64,000 nucleotides of DNA, taken from contig JACSYO010001861.1 of the NCBI GenBank assembly GCA_016806645.1, positions 1,092,501 to 1,156,500 on the forward strand, given 5' to 3'. This DNA is from Ophiodon elongatus (taxonomy: Eukaryota > Chordata > Actinopteri > Perciformes > Hexagrammidae). Positions within the stretch are counted from its first letter, which is position 1, and each line of letters opens with the position of its first letter. This document shows, piece by piece, positions 35,880 through 49,439 of the stretch. Both the position numbers and the translations under genes were made by a program. The notes beneath the pieces are model-generated. The model did no database searches. It was not told the origin of the DNA and saw only the letters and a list, made by a program, of their open reading frames with translations.

Positions 35880-36906
35880 AAATACCAGTCACAATTGAAG
35901 GTCCAAATGCAACAGCACCCATGGCTATGGAGGCCTAATGTATATTTAAGGAAGATGTATGGTTTAATTTTTCCTTTTTCTATGAAAACCCACGAGCATG
36001 TAGAGAACAGAACTTTATCAGATCGACTGAGGAGCAGTTGTTAGATGTTAATATGCACCATGACACCGTTGACTTGCTATATATTGCTGATACAAACTTT
36101 ACTTTACTTGGCACTTAGCAAAAACAACTTGTTTTTCATCCTGCTTACACACAGTGCATTATGGACTATTACACTCGCACATATGGATCGATATTTTGCT
36201 AAAGGGCACTGTGGTGGGCACTATAGATTTCTTCCTGTTTGTGATGAGGATAGAACCAGCAACATTTTCCTTCATGGTCACACAGCGCATCATCTGTCTT
36301 TAGTCCGAAGAGAGTTCAGTCTCTGACACTCTGTTGTGTGAACTCATTACTGACCATATTTTTGTCAAAGGTGGCTGTATGCTTCCATTCCCCTTTGATG
36401 GGAAAGGTGAGCTGTCTGATCTGAATGTTGAACTACGTAATGGAAAATGGGTAAGCTATCTCTTTCAAATTGTTGATCTTTTATGGGTGAAATGAAAGTC
36501 TTTCATGTTGGGAGGATGCAAAAGGCCAAAGAGTGAGAAGAAACCTGTCAGGTTCAGTCAGGCTTATTTAATTATTTCTTATTCTGGTCTTTTTCTTTAA
36601 ATTTGAAAGTCAGCGAACAGCAAAAATGACATTTAACGGGTAAAAGAAAAAAGATTAACATTCAAAGGTGGAAAAGTTGGATCGGGTGATTACACAACAA
36701 ATATGCACATAAGCTTTTCTTATTATCATGCAAATACATGCAGATTGACACAAACTATTATTCATAAATGGTCTTCCATCGACGGTAACGTGTCCTTTTC
36801 TTTCCTCCCACTCCAAGAAAGGGTCTGTAGGTCCTGCAGCTATCCCTCATGAGGGATATATATATATATATATATTTATTTATATATATATATATACATA
36901 TACACA

Positions 36907-36949
<43 letters not shown>

Positions 36950-38720
36950 ATGTATGTATGTATGTATGTATATATATATACATATACATATACACGTGTT
37001 TGTGTATATATATGTGTACATATACATGTGTGTGTATATATATGTGTGTATATTTATGTATGTATGTATATCTGGTATCTGTTCTCCGTTATCAGTTGTT
37101 CTTCATTTTCATCGTAGTATATGGCAGAAGGCCTTTAAAATCCTAGCTGAGTGTGTTGAACCACATGACAGGTTTCAGTTTCAGTTTTCAATATTTAAGT
37201 TTTAATATGTAAGGATATGGCAGCGCATGTGACATTACATCTGAGACGGTGCTGCTGACAGACTAGTCGCCGACATCAGGACCTTGAATACAGAATATAG
37301 GATGGCGATAGGACAAGATAAACTTGGACTGAGGAGTGGAGCAGTAGTCTCTTAAGAGCTGACGGTACATGTAGATATGCAGAAATACAGACCCAGCTCC
37401 CATGTGAAGAGGAAGATAGGGTTATTATGTAGTGGAAGATAGGGTTATTATGTAGTATGATATAAAAGGCAACACCTATTATATGTCTAACATTACCATG
37501 TCTTTGATTTGATTAATTAAGGAACTAATGTCTTCATGGTAAAAAATAATTCTACTTTCTACCACAGCCACAAACAAGCACGCATACCTATTCCACATGC
37601 CTACAATAAAACAAAAATATATAGATACAGAAAAAAATAAAAAGTTCTGTTTACATTCAGTGATACTCTCCAAAATGTATTGTGTATATCTTTGAGGTCT
37701 AATAAACATAATGGATGTATTTGCTACCTCACAAAACATTTGAAAAGTCAATTTCTTGTCATGTAAATCCTGGATGGTTCACACCCATGTTTGCTTTCTG
37801 TCAGTCTTCTTCCTCTTACCTTATTAAATCATTGTAGTATTTTGTTGGTGCGGCCCACTCGTAAAAACACGTAAAAAACATGCCACGTATGGTCGAAAAC
37901 TACAATAAATCTTCAACAGCAGCTAAAGATCTTCCTTCATTGGTTAAACTTCTCACCTTGTTGCAGCGATGTAGTTGTGTACTCCAGGGTGTGTCAGTAT
38001 ACCGTGACATCACTGTTGGGTGTGGTTACAGGTGCAGCAGACATGAAACTTTTAAAACTTTTAAAAATTAAGTTTGTGACAGTAAATGTTTTGCAAATGT
38101 GTTCAACATAAATGTAGCTTATGTTGATGAAAAAAACAATCCTGGTGACATCATGTTTTCTACGTAACATATTTGCTGATGTGATTTAGTTGTATGTGAA
38201 CACTATTCAGAGGAAAGAATGACAGAAAGGTGTGAAAATGGAAGGGAAGAAAGCAAATAAGAACAATTTAGAGGGAGAGGAAATAAAGTAAAGAGGAAAG
38301 AAGGAAATGTCAAATTTTTTTTCATTATTTTAAAGAAGTCTGAGTGAGTTGTCGGAGTAAACTGGAAAAGTCCTTTGCAGAGAAAGTAAATTCAGATCCA
38401 CAATTTCCCAGAGAACTCAAATTCTCTATCTCTGTCGATAGATATAGTGTATGCTGTAGAGTATAGTGTGTTTTTTTGTGTCGATATATTGCTTTTCCGC
38501 TTTCAACGTCCTCATGGCAAAACACACTCCATCCAGTTTACCTGACTTCTCTCTCTGCTTTTATCACTCTGGTACATTTCTTTCCTTGCGCTGTCCCTCT
38601 CTCCTGTCAGCTCTGTTCAGTGTGTTACACGGCAGCCCCAGGCAGCCCCGGGCATCCCTGACGGCTGTTCACAGCACTAATGGGGCATAGAGAGAGAAAG
38701 AGAGAGTTATACATAGAGGA
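35880..38720. other. Intergenic, no gene seen
   Basis: AT-rich sequence around a large compound microsatellite (36856-37072). A 22-base direct duplication (aagatagggttattatgtag repeated) lies at about 37411-37457. No supported gene. Confidence 0.55.
36856..37072 (+). repeat. Compound microsatellite (TA)n(GT)n(TATG)n(TA)n
   Basis: About 215 bases of alternating pyrimidine-purine sequence in successive blocks of TA, GT, TATG and mixed TA/TGTG. Five overlapping frames on both strands are artefacts of the repeat. Confidence 0.97.
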
Positions 38721-38722
38721 AG

Positions 38723-39191
38723 ACTGACCAGCAGGGGGTGACTCCTCCAGATGCAAAAAGAAGTCAGATTGTATGGAAGTCAATGATAAAATGATTCTAC
38801 TTCTCACTTGATTTATTACCCCAGTAAACATTGTAAACATGGTCAAGTTTATGGTCTCAGTCGCTAGTTTCAAGTCTTCTTAAAATACAGCATGATTGTG
38901 GTCCCCTTTAGAGTCAAAATAGACCATAAAGCGGAAGATGCTTTAGGGGGGGCGTACTATGTTTGACAGGTCGCTGCAGCTACCAGAGCTGTATCCTCCG
39001 CATTCCAAATATGGTACCTTCCGTTCATCGGATGCAAAAATGCCATGATGGCGACGGCTATATTCCAAGATGGCGACGGCCATATTCAAGATGGCGACAG
39101 CGAAATCGCCAAACTTGAAGCTTCATAACGGCACTCCACAACCCAATGGGTTACGTCACAATGCGTACGTCCACTACTTATACAGTCTATG
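38723..39191 (+). repeat. Interspersed repeat family C, copy 1 (full-length-like)
   Basis: Begins near ctgaccagcagggggtgac and ends near acttatacagtctatggg, ends I recall from a common fish non-autonomous element. A diverged partial copy lies at 57873-58105 in the same orientation; shared blocks are aaaaagaagtc, acttgatttattacc, gtttatggtctca, gctttaggg and gacaggtcgct. Inside copy 1 there are three imperfect tandem units containing gatggcgac (39044-39104). Confidence 0.7.
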
Positions 39192-39194
39192 GGT

Positions 39195-42100
39195 AAAAGA
39201 GAGAGACTGATCGATATCAGTGCCCCTTGGGCAAGGCAGCATGCTTGTGAACGAATCTCACTTCCCTCTTCTATATGGAAATATCTATATGGAAATAAAC
39301 ATATAGTCTGCATTGTTGTTTTTAACCGGCAGGAGGCAGCAATGTACTTCCTGTGCCTATATACTGCTGGAAATTAGAAGAAGAAGAATTCAAAACTATA
39401 CAGACTGGGTCTATTCCTTGGTGTATTTCAGGCAAACCAAATCGTCCAAGATGTTTGACACACATTATATAGCTTTATCAATTGCCTGTTGTTGTTGTTG
39501 TGGCCTGATGTCACACTTTCATATGATGCCGGTGTACAAAAGAGCATGTACTGAGTAGGCCGTCCTTAAATGTGGTCCACGGCACATGCACATACACACT
39601 GCTAAAATAATGTGGTCTAAGTGATGGACTCTCAATGCATCTTCGGTGCATTCACATCTGCACTTAGAGCTGTCCACTTATGATCGGATCAACCAAGAAC
39701 ATAGACAAAAAGCAGTTTGGCTGCTTCAGACCTTGGTAAGACCTCATTTTGGCAGCCTGGGGCAGTTTTTTGTAATTCTTTTCAATGAGAAAAAAAGGGT
39801 TTTGCATTACTGAGCACTTTGTATTTTTCCAATCCAAACACCTTTCCTTTTTGCAGGAGTGCCCTGAACACCTTGAGTTAAAAAACATTCAACTCAGATT
39901 GGGAAAGCACCCTACGTCATCAGCATTTTTTTCTCATTGTGGTGACTTTTTCTGGAGCAAAATGACTTTACCAACCATAGTTGGCACGATCTGATCAACA
40001 GCAGGCCGGGAGGCAAAGTAGTTTGTTACCTGAGATTTCGGTTCAGTTGTTTTCATTAGTTTAAACTATACTATTAACTATTACTGTATTGGTTAATGTT
40101 CAAAAAATGATGTGCAAAATAAGAGCCATAAAGTCCACACCGATGTAGTTTATGGTCATGTGAGAAATGTAATGCAATGTGTGACCATGGCAAATTAAAA
40201 TAGATTACATCTCTACCAGAGGCGGCTAATATTTTTTGCAGACTGTATGTGTGCTGCAGGCAACTTAAATGAAATACCACTGCAACAATGTGATGTAAAC
40301 TGTGATATAGCATGGCGTAGATAAACAAACATAAAATTGCTGCATCAGTCCCTAAGGTCTGTTCTTCGCTCCCTATTGTAGAAGTTCCCCAGAGTGTAAT
40401 TGTTTGAGAAAGTTAAATTATGTTTTCTTTTCAGATGAGAAAGTGGTGGTGTTGAGATTATATGAGTTTTACAGTGTGTCATATTCCCTGTCAAATCTGT
40501 TCTGCTCTGTTTAACTGAGTTGGAAAGGGAGTTGTTTAATTGGTTTGTGGAATTGCATTAGTTGTTACTAAAATCTACTGTGCAATCTACTGTATCTGAT
40601 GAAGCAATATGCTCAACAACTACCATCTGCTTCATTCTGTACACTCCCCAATATGCAGCAGAAAATGTGTTTACATAACTTCTAAAGTTTGTAAGTTTAA
40701 ATTGTTCACTATAAAACCATGGCTGAACATTGTTTCAGCTGGTGTCAGCAAGTCAAAATGCTCCTTTATTTTGAAAAAATAGTATATGTCTCTTACACCA
40801 CCAGAATCAGTTTCATCGTTTGAAAATCCAACCCCTTCCCATTTCTGTGTTCTTACAAAACAATAATTATCCTTAATGGGAAATTTGTCTTATCTCATTT
40901 CTCTGTCATTAAAGCAGCTGGGGATGTGTTATCTTATTGATCTGTCCTATCGAGCTCCTCTCCAGATAACAGGAGAGTAGGCGAAATATCCATAACAGGA
41001 TATGGATGATATCAGGATTAACACAGCCTAGCCAGACGATGTGGTCCTGCGCCAACAGGAGAAAACACACTGCTGTGGCATTAACGGCTACAACAAGAGA
41101 TAAACTAGAGGCCCTCATCCAACTATTTATTAATTTTCTGTCGCTATTTCAGGTCCGTGGGATCCAGTTATCCCTCCAGTTGTATTTCTGGTATTCTACC
41201 ACGTAGTCTCCTCCCAGTATGATTGGTTTAACAGATTTGCGAAGTATTATGGGTGTTTAGATTAAACTAAAACATGTTTGGAGACTGTCTAAACTGCGAT
41301 TAATTTAGGCTGATCACAACCTTGTTTTTTTTTTTATAAAGAAGTAAACAAGAAACTTGTCCACTTTTGAAGGTTACAAGGAAAACAGTCACACTAAAAA
41401 ATTTGGGTAAGCTATATATTTTAATCGCTCTTTCTCTTATTGTGGATACATTACATTCACATTATTACTTATGTAGGTTGTCCTTGTTTCTTATGCATTG
41501 ACATATTTCCTAAACTTACTTGATACTGCACCCCACGATTACTACATACTGTTTACTGAGGTACCCAAGCTCAATGGAAAATGAGACTGGTTAATTGTTA
41601 TAGTTTTCTGTAGCATACGGCTGAAGTCTGAGGGTATTGCTGCTCTGAATATAACCTGGAGAAAATAAAAATGTTGGCACATTTACTTTCTTTCTCCTCA
41701 ATGCCAGTCATTTATGGTCATGAAGTGTACTGCAGACCACTTTCTGTTCTGTTGTCTATGAGAGTTAAAAAAAACTGCTGAATCATGTGCTTTTGGAGCA
41801 ACTTTGATAATCTCAGTGCTTTAACATCAGACATTGGGCCCAGGTCAGCCTGGGTCTGCAAGGCTGCACAGCTCTGCTTTGTTCTGCACTCCTCTGTTCA
41901 TGACATAAATAAATAGACATGGCAGTAAAGATCAGCCACAGCAGTGAGGCAAAATGTTTTATTAGCTTTGTCCTTATTTTGAGGTTTTTATTCACTGTGA
42001 GACAATGGCTGAAAGAGTCATTGGGGGTTATTAAGAATTTCCATATCACATTAAACAAGAGGAAGGAGCCATTTAATGAGCACAATATTGGCCAGTACTT

Positions 42101-43370
42101 GGTAATAGAGATAAAGTTTGAAGAAAATGAAAGGCTCATTCTGTATCGGCCTCATTCAGCCTTTATTACAAGCTCCAACAGTATCTGCATCATGGATCAA
42201 TTGGATGTAGGTGTGCACATGTGTGTGTCCTTGTGTGTGCAAATAGGCTTTACAAAGCACAATAATGAAGACGTCTATAACATGGTTGACATGGTGGAAC
42301 ACTGTAGTACAGTCTGACGAAGATCAAATGGGGGTCGCCTCCTATTGAGTCAGAAACACAGACATGAACAAAAACATTCAGGAAAGAGAACATATTGACT
42401 TTTATTTTATTTCTATATGAAATAAAGTTTTCATTTTAATGTGGCAATTGAAGTCTAATGAAGTTCTTTTTAGTAGCATACCATATCTTAAAAACTACAC
42501 AGAACGTATTAAAACTCTGTCTTGAGATTCTTAAATGCTGTAAAGCTTAAAGAACTGTTGTACTTCACATACAAACACAAAGTTCTTTCACATCTGCAAC
42601 TATTTCACAATTCAGCAGTTCAGCTGATAAGAACAGCAATCAGCAGCACATTACATCCTTAAAAGGTTTTCAAAGCGGACATAAAAAAAGTAAGGACAAA
42701 TAGTTGTTGTTTTTGGAGTAGGAGGAGGACCGTGAACCAGACTGATTGAAGGGGGTGGGATGTATTTGATTCCTGAAGCAGAATTTAAATTAAAAACTTT
42801 TGTATTGCTTGAAAGAGGGTCTCCGTGACAATAAAGCTGGCATTTGAAGAACTAGCTTCACAAGTGATCCATTTAATCATCAAGAATGATGAGTGTTTAG
42901 GCAATCATCAAGAGGTACACCCAAACATAAATTCTTTGCAAGGGCTGGGTAATAACTAACCGTTTGCTAAACCCCCTCCCTGGACATCAATTGTACAAGC
43001 TTAGCAAGCGTGCGTCCGTGTGTGGGGATGGTATTGTAGTAGTGCAATCGGTATCTCAAATGCTCAAATAGCTTTCCACTACCAAAAAACAAGAGCTGAA
43101 GTGAATAGAATGGATTAAATGGTTTCCTTCCCACCTTACTCTCTCTGCCAATCCCAGGTAAGCTCACTTGTCCCACCCACCCCCATAGGTAGCTAGAATG
43201 ATTGACAGGCTTCACAGGTCATGAGACCTTTACTGACATCCTGAAACTAAATAAATATAATAACTATTACTCTTATCTTGAACAACTTCTTCCTGTAAAC
43301 ACAATAACACTCAGAAGATAACAGATAAACATTACATGTCACCCAGTCCATTACAATAGCAGAAGGCTGC
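39195..43370. other. Intergenic, no gene seen
   Basis: About 4 kb of AT-rich DNA. The longest frame (132 codons, + from 41919) overlaps a 108-codon minus frame; neither shows a domain, signal peptide or splice context that I can support. Confidence 0.55.
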
Positions 43371-43377
43371 ATTCACA

Positions 43378-43514
43378 CTGTCATTCAGACGTTCAAGTTA
43401 CACTGAATAAAAGATTGTGGGCAGGAGAGACTGGATTGTTGCATCTGAGGCCCTCAGCATTCCTATTGCTGTGCTGTTGAAGGAGTTTCTGTCTTGATCT
43501 TCTCTTTCTTGGTG
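43378..43514 (+). repeat. 137-bp direct repeat, left copy
   Basis: Matches 44096-44232 over 137 bases without gaps, with about five substitutions (about 96 percent identity by eye). Repeat starts are 718 bases apart. The sequence is not a repeat I recognise. The intervening sequence is not obviously duplicated. Confidence 0.9.
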
Positions 43515-44095
43515 ATATACCTGGCATCGTGGTTAGTTATTGAAAGAAGATGTTTTTTAAAAATATGTCAATGCCAATGATTACTTCTAGGACCCAGCAT
43601 ACTAGCAGCATGGCGTCACACAAATGGGCCATTTAAGTGAAAGCCCCTCACCGCCGCAGAATCCATTCTGACATCTTTTTATGATGATAATGATGGTTTC
43701 CCATTAGAAGTCACTGTCCATCAAACTACTTTAGTGTCAGGTGATACAGACCTTGGTGTCTGGAGGAAATGCTAAGAATCCAAAACCTTTTTGGTCGAGA
43801 AGAGGTCCTGGTTAACAAACTGCCTCCTATCCGTTAGAATGTAAAATATGTTATCCATTGAGATATAATGGAAGGTGTCAGAATGTAGTCAACAATCAGG
43901 ATTCAATCAGAAACAGGAGTGTCTTGGTATTTCAGGACAGTGTGAAGGCCCCATTTTGCCCCAGGTACATTCACTGACAATTTTTCCATGCAGGAAAATT
44001 GTAGAGATCAAAGGGCAGGTTTGTATCAGCTGTATCACCAGATGGGAAAGTGTTGTGCACTAACTATGTCTTTATTTTCTAAGTGGTCAGGTCGA

Positions 44096-44232
44096 CTGTC
44101 ATTCAGACATTCAAGTTACACTGAATAGGAGATTGTGGGCAGGAGAGACTCGATTGTTGCATCTGAGGCCCTCAGCATTCCTGTTGCTGTGCTGTTGAAG
44201 GAGTTTCTGTCTTGATCTTCTCTTTCTTGGTG
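44096..44232 (+). repeat. 137-bp direct repeat, right copy
   Basis: Partner of 43378-43514. The minus-strand 98-codon frame at 44116-44412 runs through this copy and into unique sequence; I do not treat it as a gene. Confidence 0.9.
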
Positions 44233-44882
44233 TTGATGAGGGTGAAGTGACAGCTGTCGGTGAAACAAGATTGCATTAGATGCTAGGGGCACATTAAAAT
44301 GTTTTTTCCTGGGAAGACAGAAAGCCAAGACAGTGCCTGTGCAGGAAAGCAAAGCCTTTTCAGTTTCTTCTGGGTTACACTTATGTTTGTCTTGATGAAA
44401 TTCTGACAGCACAATGTGAATAACTTGTCAGAACTGCTTCAGACGTATAGCTAATATAGCAGAAAACGCAATTATGTTGTCCTCACAGGTAGTAAAGGTA
44501 ACACAGTTTTCAGCGCAAATCAACAAGAATGAAGAGAGGACTACCGGTTTCCTAAAAAAAAAAAACATAACCTAATAAATGTACATAGATGTTATTCACA
44601 ACAAAACATACATAACATGAATTTCACTCCCAGTTGCACAAAGCATATATATTCTAAATCTTGTAAAGGAAATAAATGCTGACAAGGCAGATTGTGTAAC
44701 TTTGTGAGTTAAGCCAGGTGTGTCCCCCTGTTATACGAGAAGTGGTATTGATCCTTTTGTCTGATGAATGGAAGAGTAATGGCAGGTGAGACATGAAGAA
44801 AAATAATTCTTTGAAAGTTTAAAGATGAAAGAGGCAGAGGGGACACGGGATGTGGTCCTCTTTCACAGTAGTTACTCTCTCT

Positions 44883-44883
<1 letters not shown>

Positions 44884-44912
<29 letters not shown>
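44884..44912 (+). repeat. (AC)n microsatellite
   Basis: About 14 perfect CA units. Confidence 0.95.
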
Positions 44913-44915
<3 letters not shown>

Positions 44916-47299
44916 CTCCAAACAAGTCAGTTTGCTCACTTGCCTCTTTTGGCAGACAGCAATAAATTCAGGCAGCAAACGCTGGAATACAAATCATTTT
45001 TAAATGTTTTCACATCAGTGAGTCAGTTTGATTCATAACTCAGATGTCTGAGCATGATTCCATCAGATTATATTTTATTAATAAAGCAGCGGATGCCCCG
45101 TTAGTAGAGGTGTCAAAAATCTATAATACTAACTATAAGTTATAAGATATGGGTAAATGATTAGCAAAGGGGGAAATACTTTCTTTATTAATAGGACGTT
45201 TTCACCATCTTCCATTACAATTAAATAGCTTAATGGAACACTGTGGTACCTTAAGGAGCATGCTGGATGACATTTGTTAGAAAGAAATATATTGCAACGC
45301 CATTAATTTATTATTCTATTCTGTGGCCACAACCATTAATGGACTATTCTATTCTGTGGCCATGACTTTCTCAATGCATGAGAATAAGATCATTAAGTTG
45401 TGGCTGTGACTTAACACATCGGAATGAGATAATTAAAGTTTGCGATGTGGCGGTACAGATGTCAGTTTTAGAGTAATGCTGTTTATTATGCACTGAATTA
45501 TACTCGTTAGTCACATTGTTAGAGACAGCCCAAATCCCCGCAAACACAAACATATGAGTGAGAACAAAATTTTGAAAAAGAAAAAAGATTTAATTGTAAA
45601 TTGTTTCAGTGTCTTAGATCTACAGTATGGTGTGTGGGTTGCTGCTTGTGTGTGCCTCTTCCAACCATATGATTTTGTGGGAAAAGCCATCTATTCAATC
45701 ATTGATGCACATTCCACATAGGTGTTTAGCTTGTTGTAAGAATCTACATGCTAGATAGTTAGGCCCAAGCTGAAAATACTGCCTACAGTTTAGTCGCCTG
45801 GAATGACGCATGGCTGTGTTAGGTTGTAATAAAATAAAATTACTTACACTGTAACTAACAGCTGAGGAGTTAGGGTCCAGAGCTGCAAGACTCAAATAAA
45901 CATCTTCCTTTTTTGCATGAATGCCCTTTTTTCAAGCATTTGTTTTGTACATCCACCTGTTAACATTTAGTGTGCAGGTCCTTCCAGTATGTGCATGATG
46001 CAATCTATAACTTGAACTTCCTGTGGTCAGCTATTGTTTAAGTTTGAGATTGTACATTTTGAGCAGCCTACTTAGAATTGCTCCATGCCCAACCTCAAGA
46101 GACTGAAGTATGTCCTTATAATTTATTCTTAGCTTCAAATAAAACTTCAAACTTGTCCATGTTTGCAAGCGGCTTAAGATACTGATGATAACCCTGCCAG
46201 TTAGTCAACAAACAGTCATCTCCATAGAAATGAATAACAATCATTTTCTTGTGGCTACCCAAAATAATTAAATTCCCATGCCTTATTAAAGTGTGGCCAA
46301 GGCTTAATGATCTGGTTCCCACGCGGCATTAAGTAATCGCCAGGCAATTTTTTTCTGGTCTCAGATACAACCAGTAAATGTTTAAGTAATGTAGACGGGA
46401 CACATTTAGTCTCCAAGAGGCTGTTTCCAGATTAATTTGTATGCATCAAACTAGTTGACTATTGTGTGAAACCCCTGGTCATCAGACAAGCTCCATAGTG
46501 TTCGATCCAGTGCTGGGATCAATGTTTTGATGATAGGACCCCTTTTTGTTTGTATCTCATTCTTTAATGCCATCTACATATATGTGCTCAGAGACATAAT
46601 ACACATTCCTGACAATGGTTTCACACTAGTGGTGGCAGTAACATTTAAATAAATGTGCCAGCAAAAGCCAGTGAAAAAGAAGGTTGTAAGCTAGCAAACA
46701 TGGATGTAAACAATGTAGGCGTTTCAAACTTTTAATGGGGAAGGGAAAGCATTTACTCTGACTATAAGAGAGTAAACCTGAGTATATTCACACCCGTTGA
46801 ACACCAAGACAGCAGAAGCCAAACAATATCTCTATTGTATGTGCAGCAACCCAGAGCAAGACGGCCAGAGGCGGAGATGAGAGAGGCTCCCCCTCCCTCC
46901 AGCTTTAGGTTTGTCTCCTTCTGTCTGACGCCAACCTTAAACTTCTTGGGAGTTTGTGTTTGCACTGCAGTCTCGACTTACTCTGGCTCCCTGTATGTGT
47001 TTATTCAAAGTTGTTTTATTTATTACCCTATAGGAGCACTAAATTCTAATAATACTTTTCCTGTCTGTTGTTTTAAGTTTTAGTTATCTTTTAACTCAGT
47101 AAATTTAAAGTGGTTGCAAACTTTTAGTGCAGAGGAGGCAATTCTATCTACCCACAAATCCAGTAGATGTTAATCCCAGTGTATCCAATGTGGGGTGGAG
47201 GGTGTTTGGGTTTTGCGACACTGTTCATTACAGGGGAAAGAATGAGAATTGCTGTAACATGTTAATGAGTGATAAAAAAAAATTGTCACAGGCTCTAGT

Positions 47300-47390
47300 C
47301 ATCTAATGCTTTGACTACTGTAATGCCCTTTTGGATTGGCTGCCAGCGTGCATAGTAAAATATCTGCAAATGATCCACAATGAGATGGCA
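47300..47390 (+). mobile_element. L2-like LINE remnant (RT C-terminal motif)
   Basis: The + strand translation reads FDYCNALLDWLPACIVKYLQ followed by MIHN. This is the LDYCNALL-GLP-----LQ-VQN motif near the C terminus of L2/Rex-type reverse transcriptases. Only about 90 bases are recognisable and no functional domain remains. Confidence 0.7.
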
Positions 47391-49250
47391 CTTACCGTTT
47401 ACTTAACTATAGGTATAAGATATAATATGTAAGATGTGTTTAATTTACTATTGATACACGTCCTAACTAATTAAAACCTAGGATTTGCAATTAAAAAATA
47501 GCTTTTGGATGAAGTGACTGGCACCACACAACCACTACAATTAAAACATTTTCTCTATTCAGTGTTCTCCTCTGGCTGTTTGTCAAAAACATTTGTCAGA
47601 GAAAATGTGGTTGTATATAATGGAGTCTAGTGGAAGGCATTTTTGCAGTCGAAATGTGATTGACAATAAGGCAATAATATGAAAAAGATAAGACCCATAT
47701 TAACTTTACAGCCTCCTTATATTAATGCACTATTGCTTTTTAAATACATGAAACCATCCTGTTTCATTTGCATTAACAGACAGCGACGTCTGCTGCGGTA
47801 AATTATGTGGGATATTTTTTATTATCCTGCAGCTGTCGTACAGTAATAACATCACACTCCTAGTAAATCGTCCTTTCGTCTAAGCCACTACTATTGCACA
47901 TCTCACACATGGACCTGTTCTCTTCAATATATCGAGTATGCTCGTACTTCTAGAAATCCAATTACATTCATGAGTGGAGGTCGGCGAAAAGCACACGCAC
48001 ATAATGTGCCAATATAACAGTCAGACAGTTATTCATAAGCTCTCTAAACATTTTACAGCTGACCTTCAAACCTTCATGTTTCATTATGTCAAATAATAGG
48101 ACATGCTCCACGGCTCAGTTTATATGATTACATCATGTAATGTTTTTAGACCTTTCAGTGTAAGTTAATAATATGGGTTGCAAAAAGAAGGTTTGAACAT
48201 CACGTATTAAAACAAGGTAATAAATAGTTTAGACGGGGGAGTTTAAAGATCAAGTGGGAGTTCATTAGTTCCTAAGATAATTCTATAATAACCTACAAGT
48301 ACCAAACACTGCTGCTGCCCAGCATTAAGGAGCAGACGGACAAAATAAGGAACTAGCTTGTGAGCATATTGGATCGTTTAGTAGCTGAAGAGCCATATAT
48401 TTCCCTCAGAAGTTGCAGACAAACCCAGAGCTTAAAGAAAGTGAATACATTACATTCATCAGGTTGCCATCCACATGACTCCAAATTAATTATAATGTTG
48501 CCACGTATCTGCTAGATGTGTGAATAAGCAACTGGTTGTTTACACGTCCACCATATCAACTTAAAAAGATGACAATATGTCAGTATTATGTCAACAGGTT
48601 ATTTCTGCTGCCCTCAAGTGGTCAAAAACTATTTTTTTAAGGTTTTCTCTGATATAATACATAAAATTGGAACACAGTTCATTGCTTTATGCATTGATTT
48701 GAGATATTTATATGGAATCAATTATACATATACCATATCATAGAGATATCTGGCAAATATTTGTATTAAACTTGTGATATTAATTTGTAGCCCCATTGCC
48801 TTTAACTACATTTAGAATGGAAATAGAATAGAATTAATGTTTATTACAGTGAAAATGTATACTGGTAGGGAGAGAGAGAAAGAGGGAGACATTGATCTCC
48901 ATATATTGTAGCATAGCTCCACTTCTCTTACAGTCCAGCCACCAATCTCTATTGGGATTTTTTTTCTTCCCTTTTGCCTCTCTGACTTCACACAAGTGTC
49001 ACCCTGTCATCTCTCTCTTTCTCTCCTCCATCGCAGACTAAAGGTTCCTGCCTGTGCTATATGCTCAGCTCTGAGCTAGTTTAAACTAGGAACAACAAAT
49101 GAGATGGTGAGCAACGAAAAGGACAGTCTTGGTGAAAAATGTACTTTCCTTAAAAAAGAAAAGAATATGAGAAATCATATTATATAAAGCAAACTGTAAA
49201 CACATACACACATATATAAATATATATATGTTGGATGATTTCTTTTCCAG

Positions 49251-49439
49251 ATGGCAGAGGGTCTTATCTGCTCCTCCTCTACAGCTCTCTTCCTGCTTTT
49301 GCTTTTCTCGTCCCACTTTATTTACCCTCTTCTGTTTGGTGAAAACCACAATAGGTTCTCTGGAGATTCCTGTGAGCCCTCTGCTCTAATGCCCCAAACA
49401 ACTGGAACAACAGACATTAATAATTTGCCCAGGGACTGA
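49251..49439 (+). CDS. Candidate small secreted or membrane peptide (62 aa), unverified
   Basis: The ATG lies directly after a strong splice-acceptor-like sequence (gatttcttttccag). The frame gives a short polar start, a hydrophobic run (ALFLLLLFSSHFIYPLLF, about residues 12-29) resembling a signal peptide or anchor, then a polar tail rich in S, T and N ending at TGA. I recognise no family. It could equally be chance, as a 62-codon frame is common in 64 kb. No upstream exon or promoter is identified. Confidence 0.2.
   Translation: MAEGLICSSSTALFLLLLFSSHFIYPLLFGENHNRFSGDSCEPSALMPQTTGTTDINNLPRD

Noticed and set aside
36758..37205. Several 70-118-codon frames rich in Y, I, C and V
   Set aside because: They are translations of the compound TA/GT/TATG microsatellite.
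41919..42317. 132-codon + frame
   Set aside because: No domain, AT-rich composition, overlapped by a 108-codon antisense frame; chance is the simplest explanation.
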